Origin: Cohnella herbarum
Lineage (GTDB): Bacteria > Bacillota > Bacilli > Paenibacillales > Paenibacillaceae
Assembly (NCBI RefSeq): GCF_012849095.1
Contig: NZ_CP051680.1
Span: 3,312,501-3,376,500, forward strand
DNA length: 64,000 nt
Reading direction: 5' to 3'
Shown here: positions 53,530 to 61,671 of the stretch, piece by piece
Numbering within the stretch: position 1 is the stretch's first letter
Layout: each line of letters starts with the position of its first letter
Program-made: the position numbers and the translations under genes
The notes under the pieces: model-generated
Database searches by the model: none
Told to the model about the DNA's origin: nothing
The model's input: only the letters and a program-made list of their open reading frames with translations

Positions 53530-53626
53530 CACATAGTCTCCTCGGCAAACGCGAAATAAGGAATGAGAGACGGTTTTTCCGTCCTCATTCCTCCATTCCT
53601 ATTTCAAACTGCTCTTCAATTGGTTA

Positions 53627-53652
53627 TAACCCTTTATTGCATTTTTTGAAAC
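53627..53652 (-). promoter_or_regulatory. Sigma-B promoter of rsbY-rsbK-rsbM
   Basis: On the minus strand GTTTCA (53652-53647), 14 bases, GGGTTA (53632-53627), about 100 bases upstream of rsbY. Confidence 0.7.
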
Positions 53653-53712
53653 ACCTAATTACCGGTTAATAAAATATTTTTATTCCGCATGATGTTTGAT
53701 TGATTGTTCGGC

Positions 53713-54036
53713 TTAATGACGGGCCATGACCAGAACTTTGCCCTTATCCAATTCCGCTTCGTACACGCTTGCCTCGTAGGAGTCGAATCCCATCGATTCA
53801 ATCTTATTGCGAAGCGCGTCTCCGCGGTTCCGGAACAAATTCGCCACCGTCTCGAACATGCCCTCTTCGGCTAAACCGACCTTATTCGAATCCGTGGCAT
53901 CCGCCAATCGGTTCGTTTGATCCGCTTCATGCGCCAATACGTAGATATCTTTCTCCATGTACCCTTGGCGATGAAGTTCGTTCACGACGTCAAATGCTTC
54001 CAGTCCATTGTTTACGAGCTTAGCGTATGCTTTCAT
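53713..54036 (-). CDS. YflT-domain general stress protein
   Basis: The 107-residue protein fits the heat-induced stress protein YflT family (YAKLVNNGLEAFDVVNELHRQGYMEKDIYVLAHEADQTNRLADATDSNKVG). Soluble. GAGGAGG precedes the ATG and a sigma-B-like promoter (54074-54099) lies upstream. Confidence 0.85.
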   Translation of the reverse strand: MKAYAKLVNNGLEAFDVVNELHRQGYMEKDIYVLAHEADQTNRLADATDSNKVGLAEEGMFETVANLFRNRGDALRNKIESMGFDSYEASVYEAELDKGKVLVMARH

Positions 54037-54073
54037 TGTTTTCTCCTCCTCTATCCTTTGGGGATGCTCACTA

Positions 54074-54099
54074 TTACACCTGTCTATCTCTATTGAAAC
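54074..54099 (-). promoter_or_regulatory. Candidate sigma-B promoter of the YflT gene
   Basis: On the minus strand GTTTCA (54099-54094), 14 bases, GTGTAA (54079-54074), 37 bases upstream of the ATG. Identical boxes to those at 44793-44818. Confidence 0.5.
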
Positions 54100-54117
54100 A
54101 TGAGTTTGTTAACGCGG

Positions 54118-54600
54118 TTATAATGGACACGGTTCGGGAAAAAGATCCACCGACACGAGTTTCCCTTTTTCGTCGACAAATACTTTTATCGCATCCGAGC
54201 CTCTTACGATCCCCCAGCCGTCTTCGGCCTTAAACTCGGGCTTGCCTAGCGCTTGGCGTAAATCCTTGTTTACCATCGCGATATCGGTTCCGTTCAAATT
54301 GGCTTTCTTCGCGTCGGCCATCACTTGAACGTAGGAAACGTTATCGTCGCACATTCCGACGTTTTTCCCGCCTTTGTAGCTCCAAATCTCGCAATCGCTG
54401 CTCCATTCGTCGGAAACGATCTTGCTAGGGTTCCCCCATGCTTCTTTTACTTCGGCGCCCTTGGCGCCCAACTCGATTCCATCCAATATCAATTGCTGCG
54501 ACGCCGGTTGCGGATATACGGCAGTTACCGGAGCAGCCGCGGCAGGCGCAGCCCCCCCGTTCGTAATAGAAGAAAACAAAATCAGCCAAGAAATCAACAT
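54118..54600 (-). CDS. Secreted or membrane-tethered protein, 160 aa
   Basis: A 160-residue protein with an N-terminal hydrophobic segment (MLISWLILFSSI), a Pro/Ala linker, then a soluble domain with GIELGAKGAEVKEAWGNPSKIV, an SmpA/OmlA-like or DUF4309-type motif. There are four Cys (CEIW, MCDD, EPCPL and one internal), perhaps disulfide-linked. It begins directly after the stop of the DUF948 gene, in the same operon, with AAGGAGG. Confidence 0.65.
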   Translation of the reverse strand: MLISWLILFSSITNGGAAPAAAAPVTAVYPQPASQQLILDGIELGAKGAEVKEAWGNPSKIVSDEWSSDCEIWSYKGGKNVGMCDDNVSYVQVMADAKKANLNGTDIAMVNKDLRQALGKPEFKAEDGWGIVRGSDAIKVFVDEKGKLVSVDLFPEPCPL

Positions 54601-55083
54601 TTAGATTTCCTCCTTCCCGAGGGAATAGGATTGCTCCCTTTGCTGTTTCCATCCTTTATGAATACTCAATGCAATTCGCGAACCTAACTTTGCCCACCGT
54701 AGCCATGACGGAGTAACAACGTCGCCTTCTTCAATGGAAGCCGCCTGTTTGCGAATCGAATGCGCTAAACCTTTCGTTGCCTCTCGCGCCGTTCCCGTTA
54801 CTTCGCTTAGCAGCATTCCCACATCCTGAACGGCGTCGAACAAAGGATCCGTAGACTGAAGCTTCCCTCTAATATCTTCCGCAACATCGTTGACGCTTTC
54901 CGCTAATTTCTTCACCTCGCCTTGCAAACCTTCGACGGTTTCCTTCACTTCCTGCATGGCGGATTGCGCGGTAACGAGCGAACTTTGCGCAGTCCTTAAT
55001 AGAGAGATGAGAAAACCGCACAAGACGACAAACGCCACCGCGGCGATCGCGATACTCCAAGTCATAATATCGTTGTTATCCAA
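54601..55083 (-). CDS. DUF948 membrane-anchored protein
   Basis: The 160-residue protein has one N-terminal transmembrane helix (about 8-28) and a long coiled coil (LVTAQSAMQEVKETVEGLQGEVKKLAESVNDVAEDIRGKL), as in DUF948 (YtxG-like) general stress proteins. It has a sigma-B-like promoter upstream and is coupled to the secreted protein gene. YtxG and YtxH are cotranscribed stress genes in Bacillus, and both kinds occur in this island. Confidence 0.8.
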   Translation of the reverse strand: MDNNDIMTWSIAIAAVAFVVLCGFLISLLRTAQSSLVTAQSAMQEVKETVEGLQGEVKKLAESVNDVAEDIRGKLQSTDPLFDAVQDVGMLLSEVTGTAREATKGLAHSIRKQAASIEEGDVVTPSWLRWAKLGSRIALSIHKGWKQQREQSYSLGKEEI

Positions 55084-55123
55084 CAGCGCCCCTCCGTTTC
55101 TGCCTTACCGTTGTTTCTTTACA

Positions 55124-55150
55124 TTACCCCTGGCATGCGGTTCCCGAAAC
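55124..55150 (-). promoter_or_regulatory. Candidate sigma-B promoter of the DUF948 operon
   Basis: On the minus strand GTTTCG (55150-55145), 15 bases, GGGTAA (55129-55124), 40 bases upstream of the ATG. The spacer is at the long end. Confidence 0.45.
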
Positions 55151-55164
55151 AACGCGGTACGAGA

Positions 55165-55190
55165 GATTCATCCCCGCAAACACAGGGTAA
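55165..55190 (+). promoter_or_regulatory. Candidate sigma-B promoter of the DUF1328 gene
   Basis: GATTCA (55165-55170), 14 bases, GGGTAA (55185-55190), 70 bases upstream of the ATG. The -35 is weak. Confidence 0.4.
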
Positions 55191-55260
55191 CTAAGGACAA
55201 GCACGGGAAACGGTCGCTTGCCAATTATACAGACCGATCCGTACAAAAGGAGGAATTCAT

Positions 55261-55425
55261 ATGTTACATTGGGCTTTGATCTTTTTTATAGTTGCTATCG
55301 TGGCGGCGATCTTCGGTTTCGGAGGAATAGTCAGCGCAGCCGCGGGAATCGCGAAAATATTGTTCTTCATCTTCTTGATTTTGTTTATCGTCTCCCTGTT
55401 TACGGGGCGCAGAAACCGAGTCTAA
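55261..55425 (+). CDS. DUF1328 small membrane protein
   Basis: This 54-residue peptide has two transmembrane helices and the DUF1328/YtjA pattern ([22 protein letters not shown] ... [21 protein letters not shown]). Function is unknown; members are often stress-induced. AAAGGAGG lies seven bases before the ATG. Confidence 0.85.
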   Translation: MLHWALIFFIVAIVAAIFGFGGIVSAAAGIAKILFFIFLILFIVSLFTGRRNRV

Positions 55426-55472
55426 ACTCGAATATCGTCCGTCGACGAGCGGACAAGCAATCTGGATAATGG

Positions 55473-55669
55473 TTGCAGTAAATTCCTTTTTCAGGTAAAG
55501 TAGGCTTTAGCATATGCTTCCGTTTCCTCTTCAACATAACGACCGGGGTTAAGCTCATCTTCTGAACGAAACAGAACATCGCCGCCTACTTTATTGAAAA
55601 AGAACCTCTAATCGATACTGACGCTTCCCTACGCTTTCGCGGTTCGGGAAGCGTCGTTTTTTTTTCACG
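55473..55669 (+). ncRNA. Candidate small RNA or leader ending in a strong terminator
   Basis: TTGCAG (55473-55478), 17 bases, TAAAGT (55496-55501) looks like a sigma-A promoter. About 155 bases later GACGCTTCCC / GGGAAGCGTC followed by nine Ts ends a transcript. No start codon with a ribosome site lies between. The RNA has C/U-rich stretches (CCTCTTC, ATCTTCTG) like anti-Shine-Dalgarno small RNAs. It could also be an attenuated leader of the sugar operon. Confidence 0.45.
55618..55669 (+). terminator. Intrinsic terminator upstream of the sugar operon
   Basis: GACGCTTCCC pairs with GGGAAGCGTC around a GCTTTCGCGGTTC loop, followed by TTTTTTTTT. Confidence 0.9.
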
Positions 55670-55757
55670 GAGGTGATTGAACCTTGAAAGATTGCGTTTA
55701 ATGGTAGTGAGTTGACCCTACGGGGAATACATCAATTAAACGGAGGTTGATCCTATC

Positions 55758-56801
55758 ATGAAAGCATTATTTCTTGCTGGCGGTTTAGGAACCAGATTGC
55801 GCCCTTTAACGGAACATCTTCCGAAGCCGATGGCCCTGGTGGGTAATCGCCCTTGGTTAGAGCACCTTCTCCTGCATTACAAAGACCAAGGAATACTTGA
55901 ATTCGTCATCGCCGTTAAACATTATCGCGAGTTAATCGAAAGCCATCTCGGGGACGGCTCCAAATACGGCGTTCGGATCGATTATTCGGTGGAGAAGGAA
56001 TTGCTAGGAACGGCCGGCGCGATCAAGAACGCGGAGCATCTGTTATCCGAGCGATTTATCGTTGTCAACGCGGATATTATCCATCAGGTCGATCTGGCTT
56101 CGGCCCTTCGTTTCCATGAAAGCCATGGCGGTCTGGCAACCATCTGCCTGACGGAAGTAGACGATCCTTCGCATTACGGAGTCGTCGAGCAAACCGAAAT
56201 CGGGCAAATCGTCCGTTTTATCGAAAAACCGAAAAAAGAAGAAGCACCGTCAAATCGGATCAATGCCGGCATATACATTATGGAACGGAGCGCGCTCGAC
56301 TTGGTCCCTTCCGGACGATCGGTATCCATCGAGAAAGAAACGTTCCCGCTCTTGATCGAGAACGGCAGCGGAGTGTACGGTCATCCCCTCGGCGGATACT
56401 GGATGGACATGGGAACCAAAGAACGGTATCGCCAGCTTCACTGGGATCTGCTCGATCGGCGTTTCCCGGTCGGAATCAAAGGCAAAGAAATGGAGGATAG
56501 AAGCATCTGGCTAGGCGACAATGTCCGGATCGGTCAAGGCGTATTGTTCGTGCCTCCGGTGATGATCGGGGATGACGTTACGATCGGAGATCGGGCGATT
56601 ATCGGGCCCTATGCCGTCGTTGGCAACGGCAGCCGTATCGGCAATCAGGTACGTTTAGCCAACTCCATCTTATGGGATCGTTGTAAAGTTCGCGCTGGAG
56701 CTCAATTGAACGAATGTATTTTCGGATCCGGCATGCAGGTTGGTCCCCATATTTTACACGAAGCCGTATGCAATCGTAACTTGGAGGTGCAACGCCGATG
56801 A
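55758..56801 (+). CDS. Sugar-1-phosphate nucleotidyltransferase with left-handed helix
   Basis: The 347-residue enzyme has the nucleotidyltransferase signature FLAGGLGTRLRPLTEHLPKPMALVGNRPWLEHLL, VVNADIIH for the metal site, EKP at FIEKPKKEE, and a C-terminal left-handed beta-helix with hexapeptide repeats (VTIGDRAIIGPYAVVGNGSRIGNQVRLANS). It should make a GDP- or NDP-sugar. It heads a three-gene operon with overlapping stop and start codons. Confidence 0.9.
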   Translation: MKALFLAGGLGTRLRPLTEHLPKPMALVGNRPWLEHLLLHYKDQGILEFVIAVKHYRELIESHLGDGSKYGVRIDYSVEKELLGTAGAIKNAEHLLSERFIVVNADIIHQVDLASALRFHESHGGLATICLTEVDDPSHYGVVEQTEIGQIVRFIEKPKKEEAPSNRINAGIYIMERSALDLVPSGRSVSIEKETFPLLIENGSGVYGHPLGGYWMDMGTKERYRQLHWDLLDRRFPVGIKGKEMEDRSIWLGDNVRIGQGVLFVPPVMIGDDVTIGDRAIIGPYAVVGNGSRIGNQVRLANSILWDRCKVRAGAQLNECIFGSGMQVGPHILHEAVCNRNLEVQRR

Positions 56802-57979
56802 ACAACCGTCTTCCTCAGATCGCTTATGTGAGTACTTATATTCCCAAAAAATGCGGACTTGCCACCTACACGCACCATTTACGCGAAGCGATCAATCATG
56901 CCAAAGGAAATCGCCCGCTAGATCCGGTCGTGACCATGTGCAATTCGGAAGAAATCGCGGACTATCGGGAGCCGTGGATGTTCCCTCTCGTTAAACAAGA
57001 GCAAGACGAATATCGAAGAGTAGCCGATGCGATCAATCAAAGCAACGTGGACGTCGTTTCTCTCCAGCATGAATTCGGAATTTTCGGCGGTGAAGCCGGC
57101 TCTCATGTTCTCGACTTTCTGCGACGCGTGAAAAAACCGGTCGTGACGACCTTTCATACCGTTTTCGAAAACCCTGTTGCTCCCTATGCGAACTTGCAAA
57201 AAGAAATCGCGCAATGGAGCGATCATCTTCTCGTCATGAACCGCAAAGCAAGCGGCTATTTACAGGCTAACTTCGATATCTCTCCCGAGAAAATCACTTT
57301 TATTCCGCATGGGACTCCCGTTCCCAACCGGGCTAACCGCTTGTACGCCAGACAAGAGGCGGGATGGGTTAATCGCAAAGTTCTGTTTACTTTCGGTCTG
57401 CTTGGACGCAGCAAAGGCATCGAATTGATTCTGCGCGCGATGGCTTCCGCCGTTCATGCCGTCCCGGAATTGCTGTACGTCATCGCCGGTCAGACTCACC
57501 CGGAAGTTCGCAAGCATGAAGGAGAAAACTATCGCGAAGAATTAATCTCGTTAATCAAGGAACTGGGATTGGAGCATCATGTGCAATGGATCAACCGGTA
57601 TGTGCCGGAAGACCAACTGACGGATCTGATTTCCGCATGCGATCTGTATGTCACTCCTTATCCGGGGATGGGGCAAATTACAAGCGGAACGTTGGCTTAT
57701 GCCGCGGGATTGGGAAGACCGATTCTCTCTACCCCTTACGAATATGCCAAAGATTTGGTACAAGGGTACGGAGAAATGCTCCTTCCGTTCGGCGACGTCG
57801 AAGCTTGGAGCTCCAAGCTCATCGAAGTGTTTACTTATCCCGGCAGGTTGGAAAACTGGGAACGGGTCATATCGGATATCGGGCGAAGCATGCACTGGCC
57901 TCATGTAGGGGCGCAGCATTTGCGGTTATTCCAGCAAGTGATTGCGGAACAACGGGATAAGATTGCCTATGTCGGTTAG
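56798..57979 (+). CDS. Family 4 glycosyltransferase
   Basis: The 393-residue GT-B enzyme begins QIAYVSTYIPKKCGLATYTHHLR and has VSLQHEFGIFGG, VTTFHTVF, and the C-terminal GRSKGIELILRAM and TSGTLAYAAGLGRPILSTP donor-binding region. It probably uses a nucleotide sugar made by the preceding gene. ATGA couples it to the nucleotidyltransferase gene; it also overlaps the next gene by 11 bases. Confidence 0.9.
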   Translation: MNNRLPQIAYVSTYIPKKCGLATYTHHLREAINHAKGNRPLDPVVTMCNSEEIADYREPWMFPLVKQEQDEYRRVADAINQSNVDVVSLQHEFGIFGGEAGSHVLDFLRRVKKPVVTTFHTVFENPVAPYANLQKEIAQWSDHLLVMNRKASGYLQANFDISPEKITFIPHGTPVPNRANRLYARQEAGWVNRKVLFTFGLLGRSKGIELILRAMASAVHAVPELLYVIAGQTHPEVRKHEGENYREELISLIKELGLEHHVQWINRYVPEDQLTDLISACDLYVTPYPGMGQITSGTLAYAAGLGRPILSTPYEYAKDLVQGYGEMLLPFGDVEAWSSKLIEVFTYPGRLENWERVISDIGRSMHWPHVGAQHLRLFQQVIAEQRDKIAYVG

Positions 57980-59843
57980 TGGCAGGATCAGCAGTCCATC
58001 GGCGCAACCTTCTTTCGCCCATTTGCGCCGATTGACGGACGACACGGGTTTGCTCGAGCATGCTCTCGGGCGTATCCCGCGACGTCGGGAAGGCTACACG
58101 ACGGACGACAACGCGAGAGCGTTGTGGACGGTAACGGAATGGCTATCTATCGGGAATGATCGACCGGGGTCGGCGGATCGTAACGAGCCCGGGGATAATC
58201 AACTGCGAGCAGAGGATCGGATTGAGCTTGGGAATAATCAACAGCGGACGGCGGATCAGAACGAGCTCGGGGATAATCAACTACGAGCAGAGGATCGGAT
58301 CGAGCTTGGGAATAATCAACAGCGGACGGCGGATCAGAACGAGCTCGGGGATAATCAACTACGAGCAGAGGATCGGATCGAGCTTGGGAATAATCAACAG
58401 CGGACGGCGGATCAGAACGAGCTCGGGGATAATCAACTACGAGCAGAGGATCGGATCGAGCTTAACCGGTTGGCCGACATTTATATGGCGTTCATGCTTT
58501 GGGCGCAAAATGAAAACGGTTGGTGGCTCAATAATTTCTCCTACGATCGTTCGTTAGAACCGGAGGAGATTTCCCACGATTGCCAAGGCCGCTCGATATG
58601 GGCGTGCTCGGACGCTTGGATTCGTCTCTCCGGTCCGGCCCGGGAAACGGCCCGTGTTATCGTGGAACGAGCGGTTCCTACGATGGGCAAGATCGATTCC
58701 TTGCGCGGCCAGGCTTTCGTCATGGCGACTTGCGCTCATTTGCTCGAAGCATCCAAGAACGGATTGATCGATCTACCTCTTGATGTTCGGGAAGAGCTTA
58801 AGCATCATTTAAGCCGACTGGAGCTGCTTCTTAACCGTGCTTTCAGAGACTTCTCCGATGGCGATTGGCGTTGGTTCGAACCCGCGATGACTTATAGCAA
58901 CGGTGTGCTCCCTTGGGCAATGCTACGTGCGTACCGCTACACGCGTCGCCCCGAAACCTACGCAACGGGGAAAGAAAGCCTATCTTTCCTGCTCGAAGTC
59001 ATGACCGTCGAGGAAGGGTGGTTACGACCGATCGGGAACGAAAAATGGTGTACTTCGGACTCAGGATCGGTGAGCCGATGGGATCAACAGCCGCTGGAAA
59101 TGTTTAAGCTTGCGCTTGCTTTGGAAGAAGCCGCGAAGGCCGATCGAATTGCGCAAAGAGATCGCAGCGAGCGGTTGGTTGGGAGTGAGCAGCTTGTCGG
59201 CAGTGATAGGGTGGTCGGCAGTGAACGGTTAGTCGGCAGTGAGCGGATGGTCGGAAGTGAACGGTTAGTTGGCAGTGAGCGGATGGTCGGCAGTGAGCGG
59301 TTAGTCGGCAGTGAGCGGTTAGTCGGCAGTGAACGGTTAGTCGGCAGTGAGAGGGTGGTCGGAAGTGAACGGTTAGTCGGCAGTGAGCGGATGGTCGGGA
59401 GTGAGCGGTTAGTCGGCAGTGAGCGGATGGTCGGGAGTGAGCGGTTAGTCGGCAGTGAGCGGATGGTCGGCAGTGAGCGGTTAGTCGGCAGTGCCCGCGG
59501 TCCGCGGTCAGGCGATCTTAGGATAGGCGATTTTAGGGCTGGCGATGTTAGCGTAGGCGATCTTGGTGGCCGGAGAGACGACGGTTTACCGAGGAGAACC
59601 CGTTCCGATCTTCACGGTACTTTAGGTCAACCGAGTTCCGATTCACAATCTCATTATGACGCGCTTCTCCACTTATGCAGGGAATGGTATTACGGCGCGA
59701 ATGACCTCCACGTCCCCGTCGCCGATCCGCAAGACGGAAGCTGCTGCGACGGACTTACTCCGTACGGCCCTAACATCAACTGCGGAGCCGAAGCGACGAT
59801 CTCCTACTTAATGACGGAAGCGCTATGTAGGCGGACTAACTAG
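57969..59843 (+). CDS. Alpha/alpha-toroid glycan-processing protein with two repeat insertions
   Basis: The 624-residue product has conserved segments LRRLTDDTGLLEHALGRIPRRREGYTTDDNARALW, WALRAYRYT-type helices and DGLTPYGPNINCGAEATISYLM. These are usually found C-terminal to family 4 glycosyltransferases, in one polypeptide; here they are split from the preceding GT4. Conserved Asp pairs (TTDD) suggest a glycoside hydrolase or phosphorylase-type fold, exact activity unknown. Two in-frame repeats interrupt it: 26-residue units (58182-58463) and 6-residue LVGSER-type units (59166-59493). Both keep the frame and sit where loops are expected. Confidence 0.75.
   Translation: MSVSGRISSPSAQPSFAHLRRLTDDTGLLEHALGRIPRRREGYTTDDNARALWTVTEWLSIGNDRPGSADRNEPGDNQLRAEDRIELGNNQQRTADQNELGDNQLRAEDRIELGNNQQRTADQNELGDNQLRAEDRIELGNNQQRTADQNELGDNQLRAEDRIELNRLADIYMAFMLWAQNENGWWLNNFSYDRSLEPEEISHDCQGRSIWACSDAWIRLSGPARETARVIVERAVPTMGKIDSLRGQAFVMATCAHLLEASKNGLIDLPLDVREELKHHLSRLELLLNRAFRDFSDGDWRWFEPAMTYSNGVLPWAMLRAYRYTRRPETYATGKESLSFLLEVMTVEEGWLRPIGNEKWCTSDSGSVSRWDQQPLEMFKLALALEEAAKADRIAQRDRSERLVGSEQLVGSDRVVGSERLVGSERMVGSERLVGSERMVGSERLVGSERLVGSERLVGSERVVGSERLVGSERMVGSERLVGSERMVGSERLVGSERMVGSERLVGSARGPRSGDLRIGDFRAGDVSVGDLGGRRDDGLPRRTRSDLHGTLGQPSSDSQSHYDALLHLCREWYYGANDLHVPVADPQDGSCCDGLTPYGPNINCGAEATISYLMTEALCRRTN
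58182..58463 (+). repeat. 78-bp in-frame tandem repeat, 3.6 copies
   Basis: Units begin at 58182, 58260, 58338 and 58416. Copies 2 and 3 are almost identical. Each encodes 26 residues made of two similar 13-residue halves (NELGDNQLRAEDR and IELGNNQQRTADQ), so the older unit was 39 bp. All are polar and likely disordered. Confidence 0.95.
59166..59493 (+). repeat. 18-bp in-frame tandem repeat, about 18 copies
   Basis: An 18-bp unit encoding the hexapeptide LVGSER (variants MVGSER, VVGSER) is repeated about 18 times. A shorter, more degenerate RIGDF/RAGDV/SVGDL run follows at 59515-59565. Recent, near-perfect copies suggest slippage-driven length change. Confidence 0.95.
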
Positions 59844-59899
59844 CAAAAACCTTTCATGATAAGGCGCTATCGGCGCGAAATCATGAAAGGTTTTTTTGT
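59844..59899. terminator. Bidirectional terminator of the sugar operon
   Basis: AAAACCTTTCATGAT / ATCATGAAAGGTTTTTTT forms a 14-base-pair stem with an inner GGCGC/GCGCG hairpin. It directly precedes array 2. Confidence 0.9.
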
Positions 59900-59909
59900 T
59901 GAATTGGAT

Positions 59910-60253
59910 AAGCCGGCTAGGCAGGCTTATTTCCGGGTTTGGCGCCATTTTCGGAGATTTAAGCCGGCTGGGCAGGCTTATTTCCGGGTTCGGCGCCGTT
60001 TTCCGGGATTTAAGCCGGCTGGGCAGGCTTATTTCCGGGTTCGGCGCCGTTTTCCGGGATTTAAGCCGGCTGGGCAGGCTTATTTCCGGGTTCGGCGCCG
60101 TTTCTGAGGATTTAAGCCGGCTGAGCAGGCTTATTTCCGAGTTTGGCGCCATTTCTGGGGATTTAAGCCGGCTGGGCAGGCTTATTTCCGGGTTCGGCGC
60201 CGTTTTCGGGGATTTAAGCCGGCTGGGCAGGCTTATTTCCAGGTTCGGCGCCG
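59910..60253. repeat. 51-bp tandem repeat array 2, seven copies
   Basis: Seven units (last one partial) of exactly 51 bp lie between the convergent toroid and RluA genes, ending six bases before the RluA stop. Each unit has AAGCC ... GGCTT arms and a palindrome that is TGGCGCCA in units 1 and 5 and CGGCGCCG in the others. Both outer bases change together, so symmetry is kept. Frames through it are open only because of the 17-codon period; no gene is supported. Confidence 0.95.
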
Positions 60254-60258
60254 TCGAG

Positions 60259-61671
60259 TTAATGGCCGCGCAGCTTATTCAGCGCTTGATTAAAATCGTC
60301 GGGCAAAGGCGCGGTAACTTGCTGCTTCTCGCCCGTCCATGGATGATTCCAAATGAGTCGCTCGCCGTGCAAGGCTTGTCGGGAAATCACGCCGCGGGAT
60401 CCTCCATACATTCCGTCTCCCGCAAGCGGATGATTGATCGACGAAAGATGAACCCTGATTTGATGCGTACGTCCCGTTTCTAATCGGAGTCGGACAAGCG
60501 AATGATCCGCCAAACGCTCCATCACCTCGAAATGGGTTACCGCCGGATCTCCAGTGTCGCTAACTCGGCGACGCGTGGAGTGATGGCGGTCCTGTCCGAT
60601 CGGTTTGTCGATCTTGCCTTTGTTACCTTCTACGTAACCTTCGGCCAGCGCGACGTAGATGCGTTCGATGGTTTTCTCGCGCATCGCCTTATCGTATTGA
60701 TAGTGAGCAAACTCGTTCTTGGCGTATAATACCGGCCCCGTCGTATCCTTGTCTATCCGATGAACATGACGGATTCTTACGTCTTGGCCGGACATCTCGT
60801 AGTAGGCAGCAACGGCGTGGGCAAGAGTCTTTCGTTGCCCTTTCTCGCTCGGATGTACCTCGATGCCTGCCGGTTTATTGACGATTAGAGTAAACTCATC
60901 CTCATATAAAATATTAAGCTCCATCCAGTCGGAAGGAAAATCCCGATTTTCCCTTGGGAACAAATGAAGTCTCAAATTCGGCCCCTGTAAAAGACAGCCT
61001 TTCGTTTGCAGTAATTTGGATATCATCTTAGGAGGCAGCGGTAGCACCCGGCTTATGATCGACATTGGAGCACCGATCAGGTTGTCAGGTAAACGGATTT
61101 CCATCCATTCACCTTTAATTCTGCCCATACCGAGAACGGGCTGACTTCCTCCACCCTCGCTTCGACCGCCGCGATTCCCCGCTGTGCCGGCGACATTTCC
61201 GTTCCCAGCGAGATTTGCTCCACGCGCGAGGGGCGATCTATTCGAATCAACCCGGCTCCTGCCCCTAGGCTTACTTCCAAGCGAACCGCCGCGATTCGAA
61301 GTTTCCGGTCTAGGACTCCGTTCATTTCGGTCATTTCGTTCATTACGATCATTGCGTCCACCTTGCGGGCTTCGTTCGCTAAATCTTCTAGAAGATCCCG
61401 CGCTTGAGCCAGCCCCATATCGCGACTCTGTTCTCGCCCCTGATCCGGATCTCGATCCTGGTTCCGACCTCGAACCTGATCCTAACTTCGAGCTTGTTCC
61501 GGACTTTGATTCTGCTCCCAGCCCCGATCCTGTTCCGGACCTCGAACCTGTTCCCGATCTCGAACCGTTGCCCGAACTCGCGTTCCCGCGATCCGCACGG
61601 CCCCTTCGCTCATTACCGCCGCCCGATTGCTTTTGTCCACCGTGCTGTCGATTCCGCCCCGCTCCACTCAT
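60259..61671 (-). CDS. RluA-family pseudouridine synthase with long disordered N-terminus
   Basis: The C-terminal part (about residues 185-470) is a full RluA-type synthase: an S4-like start (MSIISRVLPLPPKMISKLL), YEDEFTLIVNKPAGIEVHPSE, HRIDKDTTGPVLYAKN with the catalytic Asp, and LETGRTHQIRVHL. It isomerises uridines in rRNA or tRNA. Residues 1-180 are low-complexity, rich in Ser, Gly, Arg and Asn, with SGTGSR and NDRNER repeats. GGAGGAATTAGAGGG precedes the ATG, so the extension is probably translated. Its DNA shows repeated 18- and 15-base units. Confidence 0.88.
   Translation of the reverse strand: MSGAGRNRQHGGQKQSGGGNERRGRADRGNASSGNGSRSGTGSRSGTGSGLGAESKSGTSSKLGSGSRSEPGSRSGSGARTESRYGAGSSAGSSRRFSERSPQGGRNDRNERNDRNERSPRPETSNRGGSLGSKPRGRSRVDSNRSPLARGANLAGNGNVAGTAGNRGGRSEGGGSQPVLGMGRIKGEWMEIRLPDNLIGAPMSIISRVLPLPPKMISKLLQTKGCLLQGPNLRLHLFPRENRDFPSDWMELNILYEDEFTLIVNKPAGIEVHPSEKGQRKTLAHAVAAYYEMSGQDVRIRHVHRIDKDTTGPVLYAKNEFAHYQYDKAMREKTIERIYVALAEGYVEGNKGKIDKPIGQDRHHSTRRRVSDTGDPAVTHFEVMERLADHSLVRLRLETGRTHQIRVHLSSINHPLAGDGMYGGSRGVISRQALHGERLIWNHPWTGEKQQVTAPLPDDFNQALNKLRGH

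Noticed and set aside
55696..55720. GTTTAA as a sigma-B -35 before the sugar operon
   Set aside because: The nearest GGGGAA lies about 20 bases later, too far for a sigma-B -10.
59823..60152. Minus-strand ORF with PEISLPSRLKS repeats, and plus-strand ORF 59896-60483
   Set aside because: Both come from array 2; they overlap real genes and have no ribosome site.
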